Assembly: GCF_013364195.1 (NCBI RefSeq)
Contig: NZ_CP054918.1
Coordinates: 5,197,001-5,261,000 of the forward strand
DNA: 64,000 bases
Reading direction: 5' to 3'
DNA from: Streptomyces sp. NA04227
Lineage (GTDB): Bacteria > Actinomycetota > Actinomycetes > Streptomycetales > Streptomycetaceae
The notes beneath the pieces are model-generated. The model was not told the DNA's origin and did no database searches. It worked only from the letters and a program-made list of their open reading frames with translations. Both the position numbers and the translations under genes were made by a program. This document shows, piece by piece, positions 51,618 to 60,415 of this stretch. Within the stretch, counting starts at the first letter, position 1; the number at the start of each line of letters is the position of its first letter.

Positions 51618-52436
51618 TCAGGATTTGCGCAGCACCAGTGTGGTCGCCGCCTTGTCGTGCCAGCCCTGCTTGCGGCCCGAACTGTCGAATGCCGGGGAGA
51701 TGTACGTGAGCAGCGCTCCGAGGCCGCAGCAGAACGAGCCGATACCGGGCACGAGCACGCGCACAAAGGCACTGCTCGCGCTCGGCCTCAGACCGGTCTG
51801 CGCGTTCACCACGAGCAGGCCCAGTGCCTGCTTGCCGAGGGTGCCTCCGGCGTTGCTGACCATCAGCCACTCGTAGAGGAACGCGATCAGTCCGTACGAA
51901 CCCATGACCCGCCCGAGCGCCTCGGCCTCGTCGCCGCTCGAACCGTCGAAGAAACCGGCCCCGAGCATCACGAGGCAGACGGCGGTCATCAGCGCGCCGT
52001 CGATGAGGCGGGCACCGAGCCGCTGTCCCATGCTCGCGACCGGGAGTTGGGGCCCGCCGGGGCCGTATCCGTAGCCATAGCCGCCGTGCGGATGGGGGTA
52101 CGGGGCGTACGGGGTGGCCGGGTGCGGAGAGGCCCCTGGATGCGGCTGCGGATACGCCTGGGGCTGGGCCTGCGGGTAGGCCTGCGGGGGCGGGTACGCG
52201 CCGGGTGCTGCCTGCGGTGGCCCCTGCGGCGCGCCCTGCGGGGGCTGTCCCTGCACTGGCCGGCCGTAGCCGGGCTGCCCCTGCGACGGCTGGCCGTATC
52301 CGGGCTGCCCCTGGGACAGTTGGCCGTATCCGGGCTGCCCGTATCCGGACTGGCCGTACCCCGGCTGTCCTTGCTGTCCCTGCTGCCCGTAATCCGGTTG
52401 TCCCTGCTGCGGGTTGCCGGGCGCGCCGAAACTCAT
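51618..52436 (-). CDS. RDD family membrane protein with Gln/Gly/Tyr-rich N-terminus
   Basis: A 272-aa protein. The first ~115 residues are low complexity, with GQPGYGQ repeats and proline-rich parts, probably disordered. From ~120 the RDD domain appears: MGQRLGARLIDGALMTAVCL, a second helix (YGLIAFLYEWLMVSNAG), TLGKQALGLLVVNAQTG and RVLVPGIGSFCCGLGALLTY, ending with the characteristic GWHDKAATTLVLRKS. RDD proteins are small membrane proteins of unknown or ion-related function. GGAGGACCC lies before ATG 52436. A paralogue follows at 52610, pointing to duplication. Confidence 0.88.
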   Translation of the reverse strand: MSFGAPGNPQQGQPDYGQQGQQGQPGYGQSGYGQPGYGQLSQGQPGYGQPSQGQPGYGRPVQGQPPQGAPQGPPQAAPGAYPPPQAYPQAQPQAYPQPHPGASPHPATPYAPYPHPHGGYGYGYGPGGPQLPVASMGQRLGARLIDGALMTAVCLVMLGAGFFDGSSGDEAEALGRVMGSYGLIAFLYEWLMVSNAGGTLGKQALGLLVVNAQTGLRPSASSAFVRVLVPGIGSFCCGLGALLTYISPAFDSSGRKQGWHDKAATTLVLRKS

Positions 52437-52544
52437 GGCGGAAGGGTCCTCCGTGACGAGCGCTCCGCGGTGGGAGCGGAGCGCTGTGGGATGAGTGGTG
52501 TGGTGGGGCCGTGGTAGTGCGCGCCGTGCGGGGGCCGAGCGCAA

Positions 52545-52587
52545 CAGCGGCGGGCCGCAACCCGGTTGGGGTGGCGGCCCGCCGCTG
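52545..52587 (-). terminator. hairpin terminator between RDD genes
   Basis: A 14-bp perfect stem CAGCGGCGGGCCGC / GCGGCCCGCCGCTG with a 15-base loop, placed just downstream of the RDD gene that ends at 52610 and upstream of the next RDD gene start at 52436. It likely gives the two paralogues separate transcripts. Confidence 0.85.
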
Positions 52588-52609
52588 TGAACGTGCGGTT
52601 CTCCGCGGA

Positions 52610-53245
52610 TTACTGCGAGCGGATGACCAGGGTGGAGCACACCTTGTCGGCGAAGGTCTGCTTCTTGTCGTCCCACAGCGGCCACAGCCAGCCCAGGTAG
52701 CAGGCGAGGCTGTCCAGGAAGTGGGCGATGCGGCGGACGAAGGCCATGCCGACGCCGACCGGCTGGCCGTCGCTCTCGCGCAGCAAACGGATGCCGACGG
52801 CCTTCTTGCCGATGGTCTGGCCGGTGCGACCCTCCTGGACCAGGATCCAGACGATGACGCCGATCATGACGACGATGCCCAGGATGGTGAGCGCGGGGAT
52901 CTTGGCCGCGATACCGATCCCGGCCACTCCGTAGGCCACGCCGACGACGAGACCGTCGATCAGCGAAGCGCCCACGCGCAGCAGCCAGCCCGCGAGCTCC
53001 GGCTGCGCGCCGTAGCCGTAACCGGCCTGCTGCTGGTACGCGTCGTACGGCTGCTGCTGCGGGTAGCCGTAACCGGCCTGCTGCGGGACGCCCGGCTGCT
53101 GCTGGGGGTAGCCCTGCTGCTGCGGGTAGCCGTAGCCGGGCTGGCCGCCCTGCTGCGGGTAACCCGGCTGTCCGCCTTGCTGCGGGTAACCGGGCTGGCC
53201 GCCCTGAGGGGCGCCATAGGGGTTGTTCGGGTCGCCGAAGCTCAT
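52610..53245 (-). CDS. RDD family membrane protein
   Basis: A 211-aa paralogue of the next gene. The N-terminal ~80 residues are Gln/Pro/Tyr/Gly repeats (GGQPGYPQQGG units); the RDD domain follows: ELAGWLLRVGASLIDGLVVG, AKIPALTILGIVVMIGVIVW, RTGQTIGKKAVGIRLLRES and VRRIAHFLDSLACYLGWLWP, closing with DKKQTFADKVCSTLVIRS. The repeats are Q-rich and vary in copy number between relatives, so length is unstable. Start ATG 53245 with GGAGGATTTTTCGCC upstream. Divergent from folD. Confidence 0.88.
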   Translation of the reverse strand: MSFGDPNNPYGAPQGGQPGYPQQGGQPGYPQQGGQPGYGYPQQQGYPQQQPGVPQQAGYGYPQQQPYDAYQQQAGYGYGAQPELAGWLLRVGASLIDGLVVGVAYGVAGIGIAAKIPALTILGIVVMIGVIVWILVQEGRTGQTIGKKAVGIRLLRESDGQPVGVGMAFVRRIAHFLDSLACYLGWLWPLWDDKKQTFADKVCSTLVIRSQ

Positions 53246-53639
53246 GGCGAAAAATCCTCCGTAGGAAGCGCGGGGACGCGCGGATCGCTGGGGAGGAGCT
53301 GCAATTCAGGTGCGGTGCGTCCCCCCGGCACTGCCCGCGGCACTGTGCCGCTCATCGTTCTAAAGGCTTGGCGCATTTGTCCAGTCGCTGCCTACCGACG
53401 TTGTGCAAGTGCAACTCACCTGTCACGCCCCTGGCGACCCGCTTCGCCCCAACTGCCCACAAAAGCCGGTGGCCTGGGCGTTCTCGGGAGTTGCACAGCA
53501 ACCTCTCGGCCGCCGTTCGCGGCCGTCTGTTACCGACCCGGTGATGACCGGAAGCTTGCGGTCCACCTGGAGCTGTATGTGAGCCGTGTCCCGCACCCCG
53601 GATTGGAACCTCGGGCCCGTCATCCTGGAGGATGTCTCC
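53246..53639. other. divergent intergenic region between RDD and folD genes
   Basis: A 394-base gap with no gene that I can support. Ribosome sites for both neighbours are visible (GGAGGATT on the minus strand, GGAGGATG near 53629). The short repeats TTGTGCAAGTGCAACT and GTTGCACAGCAAC (about 53401-53503) contain GTTGCAC/GTGCAAC words that may be regulatory. No strong promoter boxes. Confidence 0.4.
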
Positions 53640-54497
53640 ATGAGCTCCCAGATTCTCGACGGCAAGGCCACCGCAGCCGCGATCAAGGCGGACCTGAGCG
53701 CACGCGTGGCGGCGCTGAAGGAGAAGGGCATCACGCCCGGACTCGGCACCGTCCTGGTCGGCGACGACCCCGGCAGCCAGAAGTACGTGGCGGGCAAGCA
53801 CCGCGACTGCGCCCAGGTAGGCATCGCCTCGATCCAGCGCGAGCTGCCCGCGACCGCCAGCCAGGAGGATGTGGAGGCCGTCGTCCGGGAACTGAACGAG
53901 GACCCGGACTGCACCGGCTACATCGTCCAGCTGCCGCTGCCCCGCGGCCTCGACGAGAACCGGATCCTGGAACTCATGGACCCGGCCAAGGACGCCGACG
54001 GCCTGCACCCCACCAACCTCGGCCGCCTCGTCCTCAACGAGCCCGCGCCGCTGCCCTGCACCCCGTACGGCATCATCCGGCTGCTGCGCGAGCACGGTGT
54101 GGAGATCAACGGTGCGGAGGTCGTGGTCGTCGGCCGCGGTGTCACCATCGGGCGCCCGATGCCCCTGCTGCTGACCCGGCGGTCCGAGAACGCCACCGTG
54201 ACCCAGTGCCACACCGGCACCCGTGACCTGGCCGCGCACCTCAAGCGCGCCGACATCGTGGTGGCCGCGGCCGGAGTGCCGCACCTGATCAAGCCGGAGC
54301 ACATCAAGCCGGGCGCGGCCGTGCTCGACGTCGGTGTCTCCCGGGACGAGAGCGGCAAGATCGTCGGCGACGTCCACCCCGGCGTGGCCGAGGTGGCGGG
54401 CTGGCTCTCGCCCAACCCGGGCGGCGTCGGCCCGATGACGCGCGCCCAGCTCCTGGTCAATGTCGTCGAGGCCGCCGAGCGCGCGGCCGAGGGCTGA
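53640..54497 (+). CDS. folD: methylenetetrahydrofolate dehydrogenase / cyclohydrolase
   Basis: A 285-aa FolD. The catalytic-site region [16 protein letters not shown] keeps the Tyr and Lys, and the substrate-binding motifs [20 protein letters not shown] split here as [12 protein letters not shown] and [21 protein letters not shown], and [20 protein letters not shown] (NADP loop) are present, plus [20 protein letters not shown] with [11 protein letters not shown] at the end. It makes 10-formyl-THF, the donor for PurN and PurH, from methylene-THF. ATG 53640 has GGAGGATGTCTCC upstream. No anomaly. Confidence 0.96.
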   Translation: MSSQILDGKATAAAIKADLSARVAALKEKGITPGLGTVLVGDDPGSQKYVAGKHRDCAQVGIASIQRELPATASQEDVEAVVRELNEDPDCTGYIVQLPLPRGLDENRILELMDPAKDADGLHPTNLGRLVLNEPAPLPCTPYGIIRLLREHGVEINGAEVVVVGRGVTIGRPMPLLLTRRSENATVTQCHTGTRDLAAHLKRADIVVAAAGVPHLIKPEHIKPGAAVLDVGVSRDESGKIVGDVHPGVAEVAGWLSPNPGGVGPMTRAQLLVNVVEAAERAAEG

Positions 54498-54572
54498 GCG
54501 GTACACAGGGCGCCCGGGGGCCGCTTGCCCGCCGCGACCGTACGCACCGCAGAGCCCGAGGATCGAGTACCC

Positions 54573-55391
54573 ATGAGCACGCACGAGGGTGCGCACGACC
54601 ACGCACCCCGCGAACGGCAGGACGGCGGGACCCCCGAGGCGCCGGGCCCGGCGGCGGACGAGCCGCCCGGCACCGCCGCCGGACGACGCGGTGAGGGGCC
54701 CGGGACGGACGCCGCCCCCGGGCGGGAGGAGACCGAAGTGAGCGGTGGGCCGGTGACGGACAACCGGGAGACCGGGACCGAAACCCTGGCCGAGGGCGGC
54801 GAGCCGAGCACGGATACCCGGGCCGAGGGCGCGGGCACTGTGGCCAAGGACGCGGACAGCCCGGCCAAGGGCGCGGACGCCCCGGCCAAGGACACGGACA
54901 CTCCGGCCGAGAGCACGGACGCCACGGCCGATGACTCCGCGAAGGCACCGGCCGGTGCCACCGTGGTCGTCGACCGGGAGCATCCTTCGGGTGCGACCGT
55001 GGCCGCTCCCTCGCGGCGGTTCCCGCGTTTCACCCGGGGAGTGGCCCGGCCGGAGGGCGGTGGCCGGGCGGCCTCCGGGGACGCGCCCGCGCCCGCTCGT
55101 CAGTGGCCGATGCTCGCGGTGCTCTGCACGGCCGGTCTCGGGCTCCTCATCACGGCCTTCGACGCCTTCCGGGTGGGCACGATCCTGGTCGGGCTCGCCC
55201 TGGTGGGCGGTGCGGTACTGCGCTGGGCGCTGCCCTCGGTCGGCATGCTCGCGGTGCGATCCCGCTTCACGGACATGGTCACGTACGGCGTACTGGGCAC
55301 CGTGATCGTCCTGCTCGCGATGATGGCGCAGCCCGATCCCTGGCTGGAGATCCCGTTCCTCGGCGACACCTTGCACTTCACCATCAAATGA
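54573..55391 (+). CDS. DUF3017 membrane protein with long disordered N-terminus
   Basis: A 272-aa protein from ATG 54573; the frame also opens at 54525. Residues 1-~150 are acidic and repetitive (DTPAESTDATADDSAK, KDADSPAKGADAPAKDTDTP units). Residues ~172-262 are the DUF3017 part with membrane helices: QWPMLAVLCTAGLGLLITAF, TILVGLALVGGAVLRWALPS and YGVLGTVIVLLAMMAQ. DUF3017 proteins follow folD in many actinobacteria; their job is unknown. The disordered region is unusually long for the family (often ~100 aa in total). Coupled to folD by a 75-base gap. Confidence 0.8.
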   Translation: MSTHEGAHDHAPRERQDGGTPEAPGPAADEPPGTAAGRRGEGPGTDAAPGREETEVSGGPVTDNRETGTETLAEGGEPSTDTRAEGAGTVAKDADSPAKGADAPAKDTDTPAESTDATADDSAKAPAGATVVVDREHPSGATVAAPSRRFPRFTRGVARPEGGGRAASGDAPAPARQWPMLAVLCTAGLGLLITAFDAFRVGTILVGLALVGGAVLRWALPSVGMLAVRSRFTDMVTYGVLGTVIVLLAMMAQPDPWLEIPFLGDTLHFTIK

Positions 55392-55616
55392 TTCGCTGGA
55401 CGGGCCACTTGCCGCGACAACCTACCGACGCACTCTGACCTGGCCTCTACGTAGGGGTTAGTTGTCGTTGTCGGTGGTTGTCGCCCCCTCGGACGGCCCA
55501 CGGACGGCCCGGAAGGGTCGCCGGCGTTACTGACTCGGCCGGTCAGGGTGATTCTCCTCGAAGTCCTCAATGGGGTTGGGGTGATGGGGTTGGGGTGTTG
55601 GTTGCGTTCCGGGCAC

Positions 55617-56189
55617 TCAGGCCACCGTTTCACCGGGATCGAGGACGGCCTCGATGTCGACCGTGACATCGACCATGGGGCTGACGACCACTCCGCCGCC
55701 GTGGACCACGTCGTTCCAACTCACTCCGAAGTCATGTCGGTTGATACGCGTCGTGGCGATGAAACCCGCGCGTCGCCTGGGCCCGAGGTCCCGCCCCTCC
55801 TCCCACCAAGGGGTATCCCACTGGCCCAAGGAAGTGACGTCGAAGGTTACGGGGCGGGTCACGCCACGTACCGTGAGATCTCCGGTGACCTCGAATTCGG
55901 TTCCGCTCACCTGATGAATGCGAGACCCGACGAACGTCCACGTCGGGTGGTGCTCGACGTCGAAGAAATCGGCGCTGCGGAGGTGGGCGTCGCGCTGCGG
56001 CTGACCGGTGTACACCTGGGTCGCGTCGACCGTCGCCTCGACCCGGGCCTCTTCCGGCCTGTCGGGATCGACCTCCAGCAAGCCGTGCACGTTCTTGAGC
56101 TGCCCACGCACGTAGGTGACCATCATGTGCCTGGCGCGGAACTCCGCCGCGGTATGACCGGACTCGAAGAACCATGTGGTCGTGGCCAT
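55617..56189 (-). CDS. YceI family protein
   Basis: A 190-aa YceI-type lipocalin-like beta-barrel. Signature parts: WFFESGHTAAEFRARHMMVT, DATQVYTGQPQRDAHLRSAD, FFDVEHHPTWTFVGS, FEVTGDLTVRGVTRPVTFDV and RINRHDFGVSWNDVV. YceI proteins bind long-chain isoprenoids or fatty acids, but many have no proven ligand. There is no signal peptide, so this copy is cytoplasmic. It is followed downstream in the same direction by nothing obvious; a DoxX-like gene lies 100 bases upstream on the same strand. Confidence 0.92.
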   Translation of the reverse strand: MATTTWFFESGHTAAEFRARHMMVTYVRGQLKNVHGLLEVDPDRPEEARVEATVDATQVYTGQPQRDAHLRSADFFDVEHHPTWTFVGSRIHQVSGTEFEVTGDLTVRGVTRPVTFDVTSLGQWDTPWWEEGRDLGPRRRAGFIATTRINRHDFGVSWNDVVHGGGVVVSPMVDVTVDIEAVLDPGETVA

Positions 56190-56288
56190 GTGTGCCCCTG
56201 ACGAAATTGCCTCTTCAACCAGGGTGGGTCCGATGCCGGGTCACGAAGCCCGTACGGCAGTGGTGGGAGCCGACGTGCTCATGGTGCG

Positions 56289-56720
56289 TTACCGGCGTTC
56301 CACGCCCTTGGCGATGAGAGAGGCGCCGATGCCCAGCAACCAGACGTCCTTGGCCAGCGCGGTTCCCTGCTCGGTCGGGCGCAGGCTGCCCTCCTGCCGC
56401 ATCCCCGGCGTACGCAGGTAGAGCCCGAGGGTGCCGATGGAGAAGGCGGTCAGTGCAACACCCGCGACAGCGGTAGGGACGACCGGCAACAGCAGCGTGG
56501 CGGCAATGGCGAGCTCCCCGGCGGAGAGCAGCCGCACGAATCCCTGGGCATCGCGCTTGCCGAGGAACGGGTAGGTCGCGGCGGCGAACTGCTGCAGCCC
56601 CTCGGCGGTGGCTTCGTCCGCACCGCGTTTCTCGAGCCCGGAGTTCAGGAAGAACGCGCCCACCGTGAGCCTCAGCGGAAGTTGCGGCGCTGCGGAACGC
56701 CATGCCGAACGGGATGCCAT
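56289..56720 (-). CDS. DoxX-like small membrane protein
   Basis: A 143-aa protein. ATG 56720 (MASRSAW) follows GGGAGG; a longer frame to 56774 is less likely. About four hydrophobic segments are visible: LTVGAFFLNSGLEKRG, LLSAGELAIAATLLLPVVPT, AVAGVALTAFSIGTLGLYLR and AKDVWLLGIGASLIAKGVE. The GxxF...SGxxK motif (LNSGLEKRG) and the lone KGVE end are typical of DoxX/SURF4-like proteins, whose roles are mostly unknown. It forms a small group with the YceI and UBP genes. Confidence 0.75.
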   Translation of the reverse strand: MASRSAWRSAAPQLPLRLTVGAFFLNSGLEKRGADEATAEGLQQFAAATYPFLGKRDAQGFVRLLSAGELAIAATLLLPVVPTAVAGVALTAFSIGTLGLYLRTPGMRQEGSLRPTEQGTALAKDVWLLGIGASLIAKGVERR

Positions 56721-56821
56721 GCCGAACCTCCCTACATTGGCCTTACCTACCACCGTGCCATCCGAGCGATGCATGTCAAATGGCCGTCATCAGCCCACTG
56801 GTCACGGAGCCGCGGACCAGG

Positions 56822-57181
56822 TCAGTGCAGCTGAAGCTGCCAGTCCGCGGGGACCTTGCCCTGTGGCCCGGGGGTCGGCTGCGAGGTCGGGTGTGAGGCG
56901 GGCGGTGGCAGTGCCGGACCGTCGTAGTACTCATCGGTCTCGATGTTCCAGAACCAGGACTCGCCTGGCTCGAAGCTCGTCAGGAAGGGGTGCTCAGCCG
57001 CCTGAGCATGCTTCGTGCCGTGCTGCGAGGGTGAGGAGTCACAGCATCCGATGTGCCCGCACGCCGCACAGCGCCGCAGGTGGAACCACCACCCGGGTCC
57101 ATCGCCTGCCAGGCACTCCGCGCACCCGTCCCCACTCGGCCGCGCGGCGGGATCGATACCGGGGATCTCTTCGTGAGCCAT
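56822..57181 (-). CDS. UBP-type zinc finger protein
   Basis: A 119-aa protein. The zinc finger is clear: CAECLAGDGPGWWFHLRRCA, CGHIGCCDSSPSQHGTKHAQ, AEHPFLTSFEPGESWFWNIE. The cysteine and histidine pattern matches the ZnF-UBP (BUZ) fold known from eukaryotic ubiquitin enzymes and found in many actinobacterial proteins of unknown function. ATG 57181 has GGGAGGCGCAGCGT upstream. The C-terminal ~30 residues are proline-rich. Ubiquitin is absent here, so the ligand is unknown. It shares no operon with the PadR pair, which begins 230 bases upstream. Confidence 0.88.
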   Translation of the reverse strand: MAHEEIPGIDPAARPSGDGCAECLAGDGPGWWFHLRRCAACGHIGCCDSSPSQHGTKHAQAAEHPFLTSFEPGESWFWNIETDEYYDGPALPPPASHPTSQPTPGPQGKVPADWQLQLH

Positions 57182-57414
57182 ACGCTGCGCCTCCCTGGTG
57201 AGGCTTCGCTCGGATTCCGTTTCGGACGGTGTTTCGGCTCTTGGAGCCGAAGTCGTAAGGGTCGAACGTCTACCTTCAGCGTAATCAGCGCGGATCTGGC
57301 TCGCAGGCCGTGGAAGCAGCTGGGGGCCGGGCTCGGTAACAGCCCTCCGGTGCGGGTGGGCCAAGTGCCCTGCTGCTCACGGATGTTGCTCGCGCGGTGC
57401 GGGTGCATGGCACC

Positions 57415-58131
57415 TCACGCCGGTGGCTCCTCTCTGCGGGCCCGCAGGTCGCCCACCGCGTAGGGCACGCCGGGCAGGATCAGCGCCGCGGCTGCCCAGA
57501 GCGGGAGGGTGAACAGCACCGCGTCGCCGAGGAACAGGAAGACGCCTATGGTCGCCAGGCTGAGTACCGAGCCCAGTGTCCAGGTGCGCAGGAATCCCAG
57601 GCTGCCCCGTCGAAGCTCCCACAGCGCGATCGCCGTGCTGATGAGGAGGTAGTAGGTCAATCCCTGTGCGGAGATGTCGAGTTGCGTCGTCCGGTGCACA
57701 AGGAAGGCGAGCAGGGCCACGCACCCGCACACGAAGCTGGCGAGCGCCGAGGTGCGCAGGGCCCGCAGGTGCAGTGGGGCACGCGCCCGGGCCCAGGAGG
57801 CGGCGAAGGCCCTGACGTCCTTGCCGACGATGTCCTGTGCGGTGCGGCCCGCCGCCTCCGCGTCCTCCAGATGCTCGGACAGTTCGGCCATCATCTCCCG
57901 CACCGAGGCGTCGTCGAGGCCCCGGTACTCCCAGTTGGCGCGGCAGATCCTCAACACCCGCGCATGTTCCTCCTCTACGGCCTCGGCGTGTTCCGTCTCC
58001 GCGGCTTCGGCGGCTTCGGTGGCCTCCGCTCTCTCGGTCATTCCGGCCGTCCCCGTTGTTCCTGCTGTCTCCGTCGGTGTCTTCGCTGTCTTCGGTGTCT
58101 TCTCTGTGCTCGTCACGTCCGTGGTTGTCAT
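57415..58131 (-). CDS. HAAS-type membrane protein partnered with PadR
   Basis: A 238-aa protein. Residues ~1-60 are a Thr/Glu/Ala-rich disordered stretch. Residues ~70-115 (DDASVREMMAELSEHLEDAE then AAGRTAQDIVGKDVRAFAAS) form a HAAS (DUF1700-like) signalling domain, common beside PadR regulators. Membrane helices follow: ASFVCGCVALLAFLVHRTT, YYLLISTAIALWELRRG, SLATIGVFLFLGDAVLFTLP, LWAAAALILPGVPYAVG. The start overlaps the PadR stop by 4 bases (ATGA). Probably controlled by that PadR protein; such pairs often respond to envelope or membrane stress. Confidence 0.82.
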   Translation of the reverse strand: MTTTDVTSTEKTPKTAKTPTETAGTTGTAGMTERAEATEAAEAAETEHAEAVEEEHARVLRICRANWEYRGLDDASVREMMAELSEHLEDAEAAGRTAQDIVGKDVRAFAASWARARAPLHLRALRTSALASFVCGCVALLAFLVHRTTQLDISAQGLTYYLLISTAIALWELRRGSLGFLRTWTLGSVLSLATIGVFLFLGDAVLFTLPLWAAAALILPGVPYAVGDLRARREEPPA

Positions 58132-58520
58132 GCTCCTTGATCCCCCTGTTCTTCGTTCTGTTCTTCGCTCCGTGCGGTGAGGACTTCGCTCACCTGTCCG
58201 CTGAATGCCCGCCAGACCGTGCGGCCGCTGGTCAGTTCGGCTCGTCCCGCGTCGGTCAGGCGGTAGTACTTCCGCGGGGCGCCGCCGCTCTGGGACGGGG
58301 CGCGGAACGAGGAGATGAGTTCCGCGCGCTCCATCCGCGAGAGCAGTGGATAGATGCTGCCCTCGCTCACGAGGTCGAGTCCGCTCTCGGCGAGAGCCTC
58401 CACGAACTCGAAGCCGTACCGCGGGCGTTCGTCGATGAGCGACAGCAGACACAGATCCAGCACGCCTCGCAGGAGCTGACTACGCCGCTGGTCGCCCGGT
58501 GCGGGCAGCTCCTTTGTCAT
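58128..58520 (-). CDS. PadR family transcriptional regulator
   Basis: A 130-aa PadR winged-helix repressor. The N-terminal helix QLLRGVLDLCLLSLIDERPR, the recognition part GSIYPLLSRMERAELISSF and the wing GGAPRKYYRLTDAGRAEL are typical. The C-terminal helix, which dimerises, contains TVWRAFSGQVSEVL. I chose ATG 58520; a TTG three codons upstream is less likely. Coupled to the HAAS gene. The region just upstream has repeated CAAGAT words, a candidate self-operator. Confidence 0.9.
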   Translation of the reverse strand: MTKELPAPGDQRRSQLLRGVLDLCLLSLIDERPRYGFEFVEALAESGLDLVSEGSIYPLLSRMERAELISSFRAPSQSGGAPRKYYRLTDAGRAELTSGRTVWRAFSGQVSEVLTARSEEQNEEQGDQGA

Positions 58521-59230
58521 GCGGTACAAGATAGTCGGAGATTGTCGTGCGGCGCAAGATACTTGTGGTGCAAGATTTTTCGGCGAGGTCGTGGCGGTCG
58601 CGCCCGAGTTCGCTAGAGGGGCGCCTCGACCGGAAACGCCGATCGGAAGCGGCGACCGGAAGCGGCGGCTGAAGCTGCGGCCGGAAGCGACGGCCCGAAA
58701 CGCGAGAACGGCGGCCCCCGTCCCCTCCCCCGAGTGGGACGGGCGCCGCCCGCGGTGGCGTCCGTTGTCCGGAACCCGGGGAGGGGTGTTCGGAGAACGG
58801 TATGTGACCTGGCCGCGAATCCAGGGTCACGGACCGATCAAGGCTGTTCAAGAAAGTGCCCCGCCCTGTGGCACGGAAGTGACCGTTCCGCTACGGTGTG
58901 GCCGCCTCGCAACGATCCGCGCGGCCGTGGTGACCAGCTGCTCGCGACCTGCCTTCGCACTGTCGCGACCGGCCCGACGACCCCGCTCTCCTGGGGGTTT
59001 GTGGTGGTACGGCCGCGGGAGTGTGAGACTGGACCGCACAAGCGGGCGCGTGCGAACGTGCCCGCCGTACAACGAAGGCATCTCGCACCGGGGTTCGGGG
59101 GAACCGGCTCCGGTGCCGAACGCATCCCACGGGATGAGCGCGAACGGGGCCGCAACGGGGCTGCATCCGGGACGCCGGGCCGTCGGAAGTACGCGACCGC
59201 AGTGACGCACAGGGGGAAGTGGGGAAAGCA
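58521..59230. other. intergenic region between PadR and HTH-DUF2690 genes
   Basis: A 710-base region. Frames through it lack recognisable protein features and third-position bias, so I do not call a gene. The first 60 bases hold the PadR promoter repeats. Near 59020-59080 GCACAAGCGGGCGCGTGCGA words are rich in GC repeats. GGGGAAAGCA at 59221-59230 is the ribosome site of the next gene. Confidence 0.45.
58527..58576. promoter_or_regulatory. repeated CAAGAT motifs upstream of padR, possible operator
   Basis: Three CAAGAT words at 58527-58532, 58555-58560 and 58571-58576; the middle one extends to CAAGATACTTG (58555-58565), which is CAAG-ATA-CTTG, a perfect palindrome around 3 bases. They begin 7 bases before the padR ATG on the minus strand and cover where its promoter should lie. 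Autoregulation by PadR is the simple reading. Confidence 0.5.
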
Positions 59231-60415
59231 ATGCCTCGGTGGAGGGAGCTCTCGGAGGAGCTCGATCCGGAGATCCGGGAGTTCGCGGGCCAGTTGCGCC
59301 GCCTCGTCGACCGCAGCGGGCTCAGCCTCGCCTCGCTCTCGGACCGTACCGGCTACAGCAAGACCTCGTGGGAGCGCTATCTCAACGGCCGACTGCTCGC
59401 GCCCAAGGGCGCGGTCATCGCGCTCGCCGAGGTCACGCGCACCAATCCAGTCCATCTGACCACCCTGTGGGAGCTGGCCGAACGTGCCTGGAGCCGTTCG
59501 GAGATGCGCCACGACATGACGATGCAGGCGATCCGCATATCCCAGGCGCGGGCCGCGCTCGGGGGAGAAGTCGCGGAGGAGGGCGGCAAGTCCGGACGCA
59601 AGCAGTCCGGTGCCTCCGAAGGGCGTCGCAAGCCGGGAGGTGCCGCCGCCACGTCGGACCGTCCCGCGCCCACCGTCCCGGAGCAGCGCCGGGCGAAGAA
59701 GTCGCGGGGAGCGGCGGATCCGGCCGGTGCCGCGGACGAACAGCCGCCCGCACGGGACGAGTTCCCGCCCCTGGACGGGACCATGGCGCTCGGCCCCCAG
59801 GCGCTGCGCGGCAGGCCCGCCGATCCGTATCCGGCCGCGAGCCGGGCGTCCGGCCCCGCCGCCGGCGGACCCGGCGGCCCGCCCGGACCCGGCGCGGACC
59901 GCCCCGTCGAGGCCCCGCGGCCGCGACGGCGCCGTCGGCCGGTGCTGATGACGCTCGCGGCGGTGCTGGTCGTGGCCATCGCGGCGGTTCTGACGATGCG
60001 GCTCGCGGGCGGCAACGCCGAGGCGGGCAACGACCCGGCGCCGAGCCCGACGGTCCAGCCCACCAAGGTGAAGCTGCCGGAAGGCGTGGAGTGCGCGGGC
60101 GCGGACTGCACCGGCCGGGACCCGGAGGAGATGGGCTGCGCGGGCGAGTACGTCGAGACCAGCGACCAGGTCGTGGTGGGCACGGCGGTCGTCGAGATCC
60201 GCTGGAGCAAGACCTGCCAGGCGGCGTGGGCGCGCATCAAGTCCGCGGCGGCCGGTGACGGCGTGCGCATCACCAACGCCGACGGCGCCAAGCAGAACTC
60301 CACCGTCGGGACCACCACCGACGCGTACACCGCGATGGTCGCGGCCAAGGAACCGGCCGATGTCACCGCCTGCGGCATCCTCGCGACCGGCACCGAAGGG
60401 TGCACCGGGGAGTAG
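59231..60415 (+). CDS. HTH-XRE membrane protein with DUF2690 domain
   Basis: A 394-aa protein. Residues ~15-75 are an XRE-type DNA-binding domain (LVDRSGLSLASLSDRTGYSK, WERYLNGRLLAPKG). A disordered Pro/Gly/Lys region leads to a transmembrane helix near 235-258 (RPVLMTLAAVLVVAIAAVLT). The outside part (~280-394) is DUF2690: VECAGADCTGRDPEEMGCAG with four conserved cysteines, and VVEIRWSKTCQAAWARIKSA. The layout of inside DNA-binding and outside sensor domain suggests a one-component membrane regulator. Start ATG 59231 with GGGGAAAGCA upstream. Unknown targets; common in Streptomyces. Confidence 0.88.
   Translation: MPRWRELSEELDPEIREFAGQLRRLVDRSGLSLASLSDRTGYSKTSWERYLNGRLLAPKGAVIALAEVTRTNPVHLTTLWELAERAWSRSEMRHDMTMQAIRISQARAALGGEVAEEGGKSGRKQSGASEGRRKPGGAAATSDRPAPTVPEQRRAKKSRGAADPAGAADEQPPARDEFPPLDGTMALGPQALRGRPADPYPAASRASGPAAGGPGGPPGPGADRPVEAPRPRRRRRPVLMTLAAVLVVAIAAVLTMRLAGGNAEAGNDPAPSPTVQPTKVKLPEGVECAGADCTGRDPEEMGCAGEYVETSDQVVVGTAVVEIRWSKTCQAAWARIKSAAAGDGVRITNADGAKQNSTVGTTTDAYTAMVAAKEPADVTACGILATGTEGCTGE

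Noticed and set aside
49837..52560. 907-codon minus-strand frame covering purH and an RDD gene
   Set aside because: It overlaps the well-supported purH gene in antisense and ends in low-complexity arginine-rich sequence.
55560..55616. GGGGTTGGGGTGATGGGGTTGG-type repeat as a possible quadruplex element
   Set aside because: The run is short and not flanked by conserved features; I could not support a function beyond a G-rich patch.
58521..59230. Open frames between PadR and the HTH-DUF2690 gene
   Set aside because: No ribosome site, no protein features and weak codon bias; treated as regulatory DNA.
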